Shown: positions 5,270-10,949 of the stretch, piece after piece
How the letters are laid out: every line of letters starts with the position of its first letter
How positions within the stretch are numbered: position 1 is the stretch's first letter
NCBI GenBank assembly: GCA_019243975.1
Contig: JAFATL010000296.1
Span: 1-10,949, forward strand
Reading direction: 5' to 3'
Source: Actinomycetota bacterium
Lineage (GTDB): Bacteria; Actinomycetota; Acidimicrobiia; Acidimicrobiales; JAFATL01
Length of the DNA: 10,949 nt
The notes under the pieces: generated by a model
What the model was told of the DNA's origin: nothing
Database searches by the model: none
The model's input: the letters and a program-made list of their open reading frames with translations, nothing else
Program-made: the position numbers and the translations under genes

Positions 5270-6538
5270 TCAGTGAACCTCCGTATCGACGGTTGGTGAG
5301 ACTTCGAGGGTGAGGCCGTCGCGGTGGACGACCCGCACGGCGGCGCCCGCGGGTATCGGACCGTGGGCGGAGTGCGCCGTCCACTCCTCGCCTTGCACGC
5401 GCACGGTGCCGGTGGGTTCGAGCGGCGTGACGACGACCGCTTCGGTGCCGATGACGAGGTGGGCGCCGGTCTTGACCGGCTGCTTGCGGGCCCGCATGGC
5501 GGCGCGCAGCACGATGGTGAACCAGATCGTTGCCTTGATCGTGATCAGCACGAGCAGGATGCGCGACACGCGCGCGTTGGGCACCGACGGGTCGAACAGG
5601 AACAAGCCGCCCAGGACCAGGCACGTGATGGCCGCCGCCTCGGGCAAGCCGTGGCCCGGCACCTTGAGGGCGACGACGAAGAACGCCACCGACGCCAGCA
5701 GCAACACGAACCCGGCCAGGTTGACGGGCAGCATGCCGAGGATGACGAGCGACCCGATGAACAGCAGAGCGCCGAACAGGCCGGGGAGGATGGCGCCTGG
5801 GTGGAACACCTCGAACACCAGCAGGGCCAGGCCCACGATGAGGAACACGAACGCCAGATTGGGGTCGATCAGGTCGTGCAAGGCGGCGTCGATGACGCCG
5901 GGCCGGGCGGTCTCGATGCGGCCGCCGGTGTCGATGGCGCGCAGCGCGTCGGCCTTGGTGGGGGCGATGGCGTCGATGACGTGGATGCGCAGCGCTTCGT
6001 CGGCCGAGATGCTCACCGACTGACGTACGGCCCGCTCGCCCCAGTCGGCGTTGCGGTGCCATCGCTCGGCCAGCGAGCGCATGTAGCCCGCGGCGTCGTT
6101 GGTGATCTTCTCCGACAGCACCTCACCGCTGAAGCCGACGGGGTGGGCCGCGCCCACGTTGGTGCCGGGCGCCATGGTCGCCTTGGGGCAGCCCATGAGG
6201 ATGAAGGCGCCCGCCGACGCGGCGCGCGACCCCGACGGGCCGACCCAGCACACCACGGGCACCGGCGACGCCAGCAGCGACTTGATGATCGACAGCATCG
6301 AGGAGTCGAGGCCGCCGGGCGTGTCGATGCGCACCAGCACGGCCTCGACGTGGTCGCGGCCGGCGGCGGTGACAGCGTGCTCGACGTAGTGGGCCAGCGG
6401 CGGGTCGACGACGCCGGTGAGATTCACCTGGCGGACCACCGGACGTTGAACCACCGAGTCGGCGGACGCGGCGACGGCGGCGACCGGGGTGAGGACGGCG
6501 AGGGCTGCGACCACCACCCCCGTACACAGGCGTCGCAT
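5270..6538 (-). CDS. nfeD: Long-form NfeD: membrane-bound ClpP-class serine protease
   Basis: A 422-aa protein of the NfeD1b type, which pairs with slipins and is thought to cleave or control membrane proteins. ATG 6538 gives a signal peptide (residues 1-26, ending A-V-A-A-S-A) and has AAGGAG (6546-6551) 7 nt upstream. Residues about 30-225 are the ClpP/SppA-like protease: R-I-D-T-P-G-G-L (70-77), A-A-S-A-G with probable nucleophile Ser108, and E-K-I-T-N-D-A with probable general base Lys144, the Ser/Lys dyad known from archaeal PH1510. Several hydrophobic helices follow (about 240-335, including F-E-V-F-H-P-G). The last ~75 residues, E-A-V-V-V-T-P-L...G-T-V-R-V-Q-G-E-E-W, form the NfeD C-terminal OB fold. 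The frame is open upstream but overlaps the preceding gene in another frame, so that extension is rejected. It sits 14 bp after the oxidoreductase stop and abuts the slipin. Confidence 0.92.
   Translation of the reverse strand: MRRLCTGVVVAALAVLTPVAAVAASADSVVQRPVVRQVNLTGVVDPPLAHYVEHAVTAAGRDHVEAVLVRIDTPGGLDSSMLSIIKSLLASPVPVVCWVGPSGSRAASAGAFILMGCPKATMAPGTNVGAAHPVGFSGEVLSEKITNDAAGYMRSLAERWHRNADWGERAVRQSVSISADEALRIHVIDAIAPTKADALRAIDTGGRIETARPGVIDAALHDLIDPNLAFVFLIVGLALLVFEVFHPGAILPGLFGALLFIGSLVILGMLPVNLAGFVLLLASVAFFVVALKVPGHGLPEAAAITCLVLGGLFLFDPSVPNARVSRILLVLITIKATIWFTIVLRAAMRARKQPVKTGAHLVIGTEAVVVTPLEPTGTVRVQGEEWTAHSAHGPIPAGAAVRVVHRDGLTLEVSPTVDTEVH
5278..5282 (-). promoter_or_regulatory. Shine-Dalgarno sequence of the slipin gene, inside nfeD
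   Basis: GGAGG on the minus strand lies 8 nt before ATG 5269, within the last codons of nfeD. It supports the start that directly abuts the nfeD stop codon. Confidence 0.75.
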
Positions 6539-6545
6539 CTGACCT

Positions 6546-6551
6546 CTCCTT
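6546..6551 (-). promoter_or_regulatory. Strong Shine-Dalgarno sequence of nfeD
   Basis: AAGGAG on the minus strand lies 7 nt before ATG 6538 and fixes that start. It falls within the 14-bp gap after the oxidoreductase stop at 6553. It contrasts with the first gene of the operon, which has none. Confidence 0.8.
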
Positions 6552-6552
6552 C

Positions 6553-7446
6553 TTACAGGTGCAACGCAGAAGCCAGCCGTTCCAATCCCTCCGGGTCCAC
6601 GGGAGCGCGCACGGCGATGTTCACCTGGTCGGCGCCGGCCTCGACGTACTGCCCGATGCGGTCGAGCACCTGCTCGTCGGAGCCCATCAGCACGCCCGGG
6701 CGCACGTAGTTGGCCATGGCGCCGAACTGGGGCGCCAGGTCCTCCTCTCGCCACGCCAGGCCCACGTTGATCGCACAATGGATCTCGCCCGGGTCGCGCC
6801 CGATCGCCTCACAGTGGCCGTGCAGCACGTCACGCTTGCGGGCGAACTCCTCGGGCGGGATGAACGGAACGTTCCAGGCGTCGGCCCACTTGGCCGCGAT
6901 GCGCAGCGTGCGCTTCTCGCCGCCGCCACCGATCCAGATCGGCAGGTTGGCCTGCACCGGCTTGGGCTCGCACTTGGCGTCGGTGAGGGTGAAGTGCTCG
7001 CCCTTGAACGTGGTGGACTCGTCGTGCAGCAGGCCGCGGATGCACTCGGCGGCCTCCTCCAGCATGTCGAGGCGCACCTTGGCCGCCGGGAACGGGATGC
7101 CGTACGCGTCGTACTCCATCTGGCTCCACCCGGCCCCGAGACCGAGGTCGGCGCGCCCGTTGGAGAGGTGGTCGATGGTGCACAGGGCGTTGGCCAGCAC
7201 GGCCGGGTGGCGGTACCCGACGCAGTAGACGAGCGACCCGACCCGCACCCGCGACGTGTGGCACGCCAGCGCGGCGTGGGCGGCCACCGCTTCGTGGCAC
7301 ACGGGCCCGCCCGTCATGTCGGCCGCGTAGAAGTGGTCCCAGATCGAGATCCACCCGAACCCGGCGTTCTCGATGCGCGTCCACAGCTCGCGCAGCTCGT
7401 CGATGGTCGTGTTCTGCAAACCGGTGTGCACGCCGAACGTCGTCAT
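6553..7446 (-). CDS. LLM-class, probably F420-dependent, flavin-type oxidoreductase
   Basis: A 297-aa luciferase-like monooxygenase-fold (TIM barrel) protein. Actinobacterial members usually transfer hydride with coenzyme F420; a few use FMN. Recognisable parts are F-G-V-H-T-G-L (4-10), W-I-S-I-W-D-H-F (32-39), L-G-L-G-A-G-W-S-Q-M-E-Y-D-A-Y-G (101-116) and L-P-I-W-I-G-G-G-G-E-K-R-T-L-R-I-A-A-K-W-A-D-A-W-N, the last being the usual cofactor-phosphate segment. The substrate cannot be told from sequence. ATG 7446 is chosen because homology starts at M-T-T-F-G; an upstream frame extension would cross the operator and adds no conserved sequence. There is no Shine-Dalgarno sequence, but TACTGT lies 7 nt upstream. 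It is the first gene of the operon with nfeD and slipin, 14 bp before nfeD, and is divergent from the hydrolase. Confidence 0.9.
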   Translation of the reverse strand: MTTFGVHTGLQNTTIDELRELWTRIENAGFGWISIWDHFYAADMTGGPVCHEAVAAHAALACHTSRVRVGSLVYCVGYRHPAVLANALCTIDHLSNGRADLGLGAGWSQMEYDAYGIPFPAAKVRLDMLEEAAECIRGLLHDESTTFKGEHFTLTDAKCEPKPVQANLPIWIGGGGEKRTLRIAAKWADAWNVPFIPPEEFARKRDVLHGHCEAIGRDPGEIHCAINVGLAWREEDLAPQFGAMANYVRPGVLMGSDEQVLDRIGQYVEAGADQVNIAVRAPVDPEGLERLASALHL

Positions 7447-7453
7447 GGTTGGG

Positions 7454-7459
7454 ACAGTA
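7454..7459 (-). promoter_or_regulatory. Candidate -10 element (TACTGT) for leaderless transcription of the LLM operon
   Basis: On the minus strand TACTGT ends 7 nt before ATG 7446, placing the transcription start at or next to the start codon. The palindrome at 7471-7490 would then cover about -25 to -44, so a bound regulator would block polymerase. No Shine-Dalgarno sequence is present. Confidence 0.4.
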
Positions 7460-7470
7460 CGCCCGGCCTC

Positions 7471-7490
7471 ACTTGACCGCTCGGTCAAGT
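7471..7490. promoter_or_regulatory. TetR-type operator palindrome between divergent genes
   Basis: ACTTGACCG (7471-7479) and CGGTCAAGT (7482-7490) are exact reverse complements with a 2-bp centre (CT). It sits in the 53-bp region between the LLM oxidoreductase start (7446) and the hydrolase start (7500). Size, arm length and the TTGACCG/CGGTCAA core resemble operators of TetR-family regulators of acyl-CoA and lipid genes. One site could control both directions. No TetR gene lies in this window, so the regulator would be encoded elsewhere. Confidence 0.7.
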
Positions 7491-7499
7491 AGGGCAACC

Positions 7500-8387
7500 A
7501 TGCGGGTCATGCCCAACGTGCACGCCAACGGGATCGACATCGAATACGAAGAGTTCGGCGATCCGTCCAACCCCACTCTGCTGCTGGTCATGGGGCTGGG
7601 GGCCCAGATGATCGTGTGGGACGAAGGCTTCTGCCAGCTGCTGGCCGACCGCGGCTTCCATGTCATCCGCTACGACAACCGCGACGTGGGCCTGTCGACC
7701 AAGTTCGACGACGCCCCCGCTCCCGACCTGGCCGCGGCCATGGGCGGCGACGGCTCGTCGGCCGCCTACCTGCTGGCCGACATGGCCGACGACGGCATCG
7801 GGCTGCTCGACGCCCTCGGCATCGAGAAGGCCCACATCGTGGGCGCCTCGATGGGCGGGATGATCGTGCAGGAGATGGCGATCCGGCACCCCGAGAAGGT
7901 CCTCAGCCTGTGCTCGATCATGTCGACCACCGGCGATCGCGCCGTGGGCCAGCCCACGCCCGAGGCGATGGCGGCGCTCATGGCGCCCCCGCCCCAGACG
8001 CGCGACGAGGCGCTCGACCTGGCCGTCAAGGCCCAGAAGGTCATCGGCGGCACGTTCCCGGTCGACGAGGCGAAGGTGCGCGAGCGCGCCGGCCGCTCGT
8101 ACGACCGGATGGTGAACCCGATGGGCATGGCCCGCCAGCTGGTGGCGATCATGGCGTCGCCCGACCGCACCCCGAAGCTGCAGCAGCTCGACGTACCGAC
8201 GCTCGTCATCCACGGCGTGGTCGACCCGCTGGTGACGCCGAGCGGCGGCGAGGCGACGGCCAAGGCCATCCCCGGCGCCGAGCTGCTCATGCTCGAGGGC
8301 ATGGGGCACGACACCCCCGAGCAGCTGTGGCCCCAGATCGTCGACGCCATCGTCGCCAACACCGAGAAGCGCGGAGCCCTCGCATGA
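7500..8387 (+). CDS. Alpha/beta hydrolase, RdmC/esterase-like
   Basis: A 295-aa alpha/beta-fold hydrolase. The opening N-G-I-D-I-E-Y-E-E-F-G-D-P and L-L-L-V-M-G-L-G-A-Q...R-Y-D-N-R-D-V-G-L-S-T are close to the aclacinomycin methylesterase (RdmC) group. The catalytic triad is visible: nucleophile Ser117 in V-G-A-S-M-G-G, Asp242 in I-H-G-V-V-D-P-L-V and His270 in G-M-G-H-D-T-P. Carboxylic ester hydrolysis is likely; a thioesterase or lactonase role is possible given the acyl-CoA neighbours. ATG 7500 is preferred because AGGG lies 5 nt upstream; ATG 7509 (M-P-N-V) is an equally conserved alternative. Its stop overlaps the racemase start as ATGA, so the two are translationally coupled. The palindrome 10 nt upstream probably controls it. 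Confidence 0.9.
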   Translation: MRVMPNVHANGIDIEYEEFGDPSNPTLLLVMGLGAQMIVWDEGFCQLLADRGFHVIRYDNRDVGLSTKFDDAPAPDLAAAMGGDGSSAAYLLADMADDGIGLLDALGIEKAHIVGASMGGMIVQEMAIRHPEKVLSLCSIMSTTGDRAVGQPTPEAMAALMAPPPQTRDEALDLAVKAQKVIGGTFPVDEAKVRERAGRSYDRMVNPMGMARQLVAIMASPDRTPKLQQLDVPTLVIHGVVDPLVTPSGGEATAKAIPGAELLMLEGMGHDTPEQLWPQIVDAIVANTEKRGALA

Positions 8388-9532
8388 GTGGTCCGCTCAG
8401 TGGCGTCAAGGTCGTCGAGATCGCGGGCATCGGGCCGGGGCCGTTCTGCGCGATGTTGCTGGCCGACATGGGCGCCGACGTCATCCGCGTCGACCGGGCC
8501 CAGGCGGTGTCGGGCAGCTTCCCCGAGACGCCGTCGCTCGACATCATGAACCGGGGCCGGCGCTCGATCGGCGTCGACCTCAAGCAGCCCGAAGGTGTCG
8601 AGACGGTGCTGCGGCTGGTCGAGCAGGCCGACGCGCTCCTCGAAGGCTTCCGCCCCGGTGTGGCCGAGCGCCTCGGTATCGGTCCCGAGGAGTGCCACGC
8701 CCGCAACCCGCGTCTCGTCTACGGCCGCATGACGGGCTGGGGCCAGGACGGGCCCTACGCGCCGACGGCCGGCCACGACATCAACTACATCGCCCTGGCC
8801 GGCGCTCTCGAGCCGCTCGGTCGCGCCGGTGAGGCGCCGGTGCCGCCGCTCAACTTGGTCGGCGACTTCGGCGGCGGCGGCCTCATGCTCGCCTACGGCC
8901 TGGTGTGCGGCATCCTCGAGGCGCGCTCGTCGGGCCAGGGCCAGGTGATCGACGCGGCCATGGTCGACGGCGCGGCGGTGCTGTCGACGTTCATCCACGG
9001 CCTGCGGGCCATGGGCATGTGGCAGGACGCACGCGGCACCAACCTGCTCGACACCGGCGCCCACTTCTACGACACCTACGAGTGCAGCGATGGGAAGTAC
9101 GTGTCGATCGGTTCGATCGAGCCGCAGTTCTACGCCGAGCTGTTGCGCCTCACCGGTCTCGACAAGGAAGAGCTGCCGCACCAGATGGACCGCGGCCAGT
9201 GGGGTGCCATGAAGGAGCGCATGAAGGAGCTCTTCAAGACCAAGACGCGCGACGAGTGGTGCGAGATCCTCGAGTCGAGCCCCGACGTCTGCTTCGCACC
9301 GGTGCTGTCGATGGGCGAAGCCCCCGATCACCCGCACAACGTCGCCCGCGGCACCTTCGTCGAGGTGGCCGGCATCAAGCAGCCGGCACCGGCGCCCCGC
9401 TTCAGCCGCACGCCCGGGGCCATCGACCGCCCTCCGCCCCACGCCGGCCAGCACACCGACGAAGCACTGGCGGATTGGGGCTTCGACGCCAGCGAGGTCA
9501 CCAAGCTCCGCGAGGCCGGGGCGATCAAGTAA
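8384..9532 (+). CDS. CaiB/BaiF family CoA protein, alpha-methylacyl-CoA racemase-like
   Basis: A 382-aa family III CoA-transferase-fold protein. It aligns best with alpha-methylacyl-CoA racemases, which interconvert 2R- and 2S-methylacyl-CoA so that branched chains (for example sterol side chains or pristanoyl-CoA) can enter beta-oxidation. The catalytic set is complete with a constant +5 offset from the numbering I recall for the mycobacterial enzyme: His131 in A-G-H-D-I-N-Y (His126), Asp161 in V-G-D-F-G-G-G-G (Asp156) and Glu246 in S-I-E-P-Q-F-Y (Glu241). The N-terminal L-S-G-V-K-V-V-E-I-A-G-I-G-P-G-P-F-C and A-D-M-G-A-D-V-I-R-V-D are typical. Classical CaiB-type transferases use an Asp acyl-enzyme in a different context, so racemase is favoured. 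It overlaps the hydrolase by 4 bp and lies 27 bp before the PIG-L gene. Confidence 0.92.
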   Translation: MSGPLSGVKVVEIAGIGPGPFCAMLLADMGADVIRVDRAQAVSGSFPETPSLDIMNRGRRSIGVDLKQPEGVETVLRLVEQADALLEGFRPGVAERLGIGPEECHARNPRLVYGRMTGWGQDGPYAPTAGHDINYIALAGALEPLGRAGEAPVPPLNLVGDFGGGGLMLAYGLVCGILEARSSGQGQVIDAAMVDGAAVLSTFIHGLRAMGMWQDARGTNLLDTGAHFYDTYECSDGKYVSIGSIEPQFYAELLRLTGLDKEELPHQMDRGQWGAMKERMKELFKTKTRDEWCEILESSPDVCFAPVLSMGEAPDHPHNVARGTFVEVAGIKQPAPAPRFSRTPGAIDRPPPHAGQHTDEALADWGFDASEVTKLREAGAIK

Positions 9533-9546
9533 TTCCGCTTCGCACC

Positions 9547-9552
9547 TAGGAT
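9547..9552 (+). promoter_or_regulatory. Candidate -10 element (TAGGAT) before the PIG-L gene
   Basis: TAGGAT ends 7 nt before ATG 9560, the same geometry as the other leaderless candidates in this window. The AGGA within it could instead serve as a Shine-Dalgarno core, about 8 nt from the start, so the two readings cannot be separated by eye. If it is a promoter, the last genes have their own transcript inside the operon. Confidence 0.35.
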
Positions 9553-9559
9553 CCACCCG

Positions 9560-10363
9560 ATGGCCACTGCGGTGTTCTTCCACGCGCATCCGGACGACGA
9601 GGCGATTGCCACCGGCGGCACCATGGCGAAGGCGGCGGCGGCCGGGCACCGGGTGGTGCTGGTGACGGCGACCAAGGGCGAGCACGGCGAGGTGGCCGAG
9701 GGGTTCCTCGAACCGGGCGAGGCGCTGTGGGAGCGGCGCGTGCGCGAGGTGAAGGCGGCCGCCGACATCCTCGGCGTCCACCGCAACGAGTTCCTCGGCT
9801 ACGTCGACTCCGGGATGATGGACACGCCCGAGAACAACGCGGCCGAGTCGTTCTGGCAGGCCGACATCGACGAGGCCGGTGAGCGGCTGGCGAAGATCCT
9901 GCGCGAGGAGCACGCCGACGTGCTCACGATCTACGACCCCAACGGCAACTACGGCCATCCCGACCACATCCAGGTGCACCGGGTGGGCCGGCGGGCGGCC
10001 GAGCTGGCGAACACGCCGAAGGTGTACGAGGCGACGATCAACCGCGACCACATGATCGAGCTGCTCAAGCGGGCGCACGAGTACGGCTTGGAGACGCCGG
10101 CCGACGACGTGCCCAACCCCGAAGAGGCCTTCGAGCTCGGCATGCCGGCCGAGGCCATCACCACCACCGTCGACGTCCGCGACCACCTCGACAGCAAACG
10201 CAACGCCATGGCCGCCCACGCCAGCCAGATCAGCGAGACGTCGTTCTTCCTCGCCATGCCGCGCGATGCGTTCGACGCCGCGTGGGGACAGGAGTGGTAC
10301 ATCCTCCACGGCGCCGCCCCCGGCACCAAGGAGGACGACCTCTTCGCCGGCCTGCCCGCGTGA
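9560..10363 (+). CDS. PIG-L/LmbE family zinc-dependent N-deacetylase or amidase
   Basis: A 267-aa PIG-L family protein. Family members remove acetyl groups from GlcNAc-linked substrates or cleave amides; the actinobacterial ones MshB and Mca act in mycothiol synthesis and mycothiol-conjugate detoxification. The zinc site is clear: H-A-H-P-D-D-E at residues 8-14 (His10 and Asp13 as ligands, Asp12 as base) and Y-G-H-P-D-H at 131-136 (His136 as third ligand, His133 as likely acid). E-H-G-E-V-A-E and D-P-N-G-N-Y-G-H-P-D-H are as in Mca/MshB-type enzymes. Length is somewhat shorter than MshB or Mca (about 290-300). Which substrate is used cannot be decided from sequence. The start is ATG 9560. The downstream phosphatase begins 1 nt after its stop. 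Confidence 0.9.
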   Translation: MATAVFFHAHPDDEAIATGGTMAKAAAAGHRVVLVTATKGEHGEVAEGFLEPGEALWERRVREVKAAADILGVHRNEFLGYVDSGMMDTPENNAAESFWQADIDEAGERLAKILREEHADVLTIYDPNGNYGHPDHIQVHRVGRRAAELANTPKVYEATINRDHMIELLKRAHEYGLETPADDVPNPEEAFELGMPAEAITTTVDVRDHLDSKRNAMAAHASQISETSFFLAMPRDAFDAAWGQEWYILHGAAPGTKEDDLFAGLPA

Positions 10364-10364
10364 C

Positions 10365-10916
10365 GTGCCCAGGCTGATCCTTGTCCGCCACGGCGAGGCG
10401 GCGGCCGGGTGGAACCAGGACCGCGATCCCGGGCTGAGCGAGGAGGGCCACCGGCAGGCGGCGGAGATGGCCGCCGGCCTGAAGCCGCTCGGGCCGTTGG
10501 CGATCGTCGTGAGCCCGCTGCGCCGCACCCGCGAGACCGCCGCGCCTCTCGAAGCGGCATGGGGAGTGACGGCCACCGTCGACGCCGGCGTGGGCGAGAT
10601 CGTGTCGCCCATCGAGGACCTCGAGGAACGCACGGTGTGGCTGCGCGGGTTCATGGCCGGGGCGTGGGGTGCCGCCACGCCCGAGCACGCGACGTGGCGC
10701 CGGACCGTCGTCGACACGCTCCGTGCCATCCCGCACGACGCCGTCGTCGTCACCCACTTCATCGCCATCAACGCGGCGGTCGGCGCCGCGACCGGCGACG
10801 ACCGCGTCGTCAGCTTCATGCCCGGCAACTGCTCGCGCACGACGCTCGACGTGGCCGACGGGCGGTTGTCGTTGGTCGAGCTGGGCGGCGAGGCGATCAG
10901 CGTCGTGAACACGTGA
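10365..10916 (+). CDS. Histidine phosphatase superfamily (phosphoglycerate mutase-like) protein
   Basis: A 183-aa branch-2-sized histidine phosphatase with a minimal core. The phospho-accepting histidine is His9 in L-I-L-V-R-H-G-E (4-11). S-P-L-R-R-T-R-E-T-A (50-59) supplies the arginines that bind phosphate (Arg53), and the second histidine is His131 in V-V-V-T-H-F-I-A-I-N-A. Small proteins of this kind hydrolyse phosphate esters of sugars, nucleotides or other small molecules; SixA/CobC/GpmB-like labels would be guesses. GTG 10365 is chosen because V-P-R-L-I-L-V-R-H-G-E is the natural beginning of the domain and lies 1 nt after the PIG-L stop (TGAcGTG). The frame is open further upstream, but that part is a shadow of the PIG-L gene. 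Its stop overlaps the next start as GTGA. Confidence 0.88.
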   Translation: MPRLILVRHGEAAAGWNQDRDPGLSEEGHRQAAEMAAGLKPLGPLAIVVSPLRRTRETAAPLEAAWGVTATVDAGVGEIVSPIEDLEERTVWLRGFMAGAWGAATPEHATWRRTVVDTLRAIPHDAVVVTHFIAINAAVGAATGDDRVVSFMPGNCSRTTLDVADGRLSLVELGGEAISVVNT

Positions 10917-10949
10917 AGGTCGCCCTCACCCCGATCGACTTCCTGACCC
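10913..10949 (+). CDS. Start of a probable acyl-CoA ligase (AMP-binding), cut by the window end
   Basis: GTG 10913 overlaps the phosphatase stop by 4 bp (GTGA) and opens V-K-V-A-L-T-P-I-D-F-L-T before the window ends. An opening of the form M-K-V-x-L-T-P-x-D-F-L is, from memory, common in actinobacterial long-chain fatty-acid-CoA ligases, where R-A-x-x-x-Y-G-D usually follows. Only 12 residues are visible, so the family call is tentative. Tight coupling with the upstream genes and the racemase nearby make an acyl-activating enzyme plausible. Confidence 0.5.
   Translation, partial: MKVALTPIDFLT

Noticed and set aside
6539..6778. 80-codon N-terminal extension of nfeD
   Set aside because: It overlaps the oxidoreductase gene in another frame and would hide the signal peptide. 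The strong AAGGAG before ATG 6538 decides the start.
7766..10912. Open frame of 1048 codons on the minus strand opposite the hydrolase-racemase-PIG-L-phosphatase genes
   Set aside because: It spans four well-supported plus-strand genes, has no recognisable domain and has the composition of an antisense shadow.
1..10949. tRNA, rRNA, riboswitch, toxin-antitoxin or defence genes
   Set aside because: Intergenic space is minimal (largest gap 121 bp), and none of the supported proteins carries motifs of such systems.

Overview
The window is very GC-rich, densely coding DNA with strong G/C bias at third codon positions, an F420-type luciferase-like oxidoreductase, GTG starts, several apparently leaderless genes and a fatty-acyl-CoA gene set. 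This points to an actinobacterium. The gene mix would suit an Acidimicrobiia-type environmental lineage, but no marker gene here proves that.

Layout. Positions 1-406 hold two C-terminal pieces of a BtuF-like metal/cobalamin receptor gene, arranged head to head as an imperfect 139-bp inverted repeat. Only the right-hand piece runs to its natural stop. It overlaps by 4 bp (ATGA) an enoyl-CoA hydratase/isomerase-family gene (403-1212). Next come a large secreted protein with four Ig-like IPT/TIG domains and a six-repeat GPGGGP propeller (1334-3592), then a SufR-like HTH regulator with a three-cysteine Fe-S motif (3637-4299) that has a perfect inverted repeat in its promoter. A perfect 52-bp palindrome (4301-4352) ends this strand and also contains the end of the opposing operon.

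The minus strand, read from right to left, is an operon: a LLM-class F420-type oxidoreductase (7446-6553), a long-form NfeD membrane serine protease (6538-5270) and a slipin/stomatin (5269-4334). The last two are the classical NfeD/slipin membrane pair.

From a 53-bp divergent intergenic region carrying a TetR-type palindrome, the plus strand reads: RdmC-like alpha/beta hydrolase (7500-8387), alpha-methylacyl-CoA racemase-like CaiB/BaiF protein (8384-9532), PIG-L/LmbE deacetylase (9560-10363), histidine phosphatase (10365-10916), and the first codons of what looks like an acyl-CoA ligase (10913 onward, cut by the window edge). The racemase, ligase and enoyl-CoA hydratase would fit activation, epimerisation and beta-oxidation of branched acyl chains.

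The most notable non-coding structures are the inverted duplication at the left edge, the 52-bp palindrome, the operator-like repeats at 3606-3625 and 7471-7490 (the latter shares its 9-bp half-site with the big palindrome), and a recurring -10-like hexamer ending 6-7 nt before start codons. I saw no clear case for an entirely new multi-gene system. No CRISPR, transposase, tRNA or rRNA was seen.
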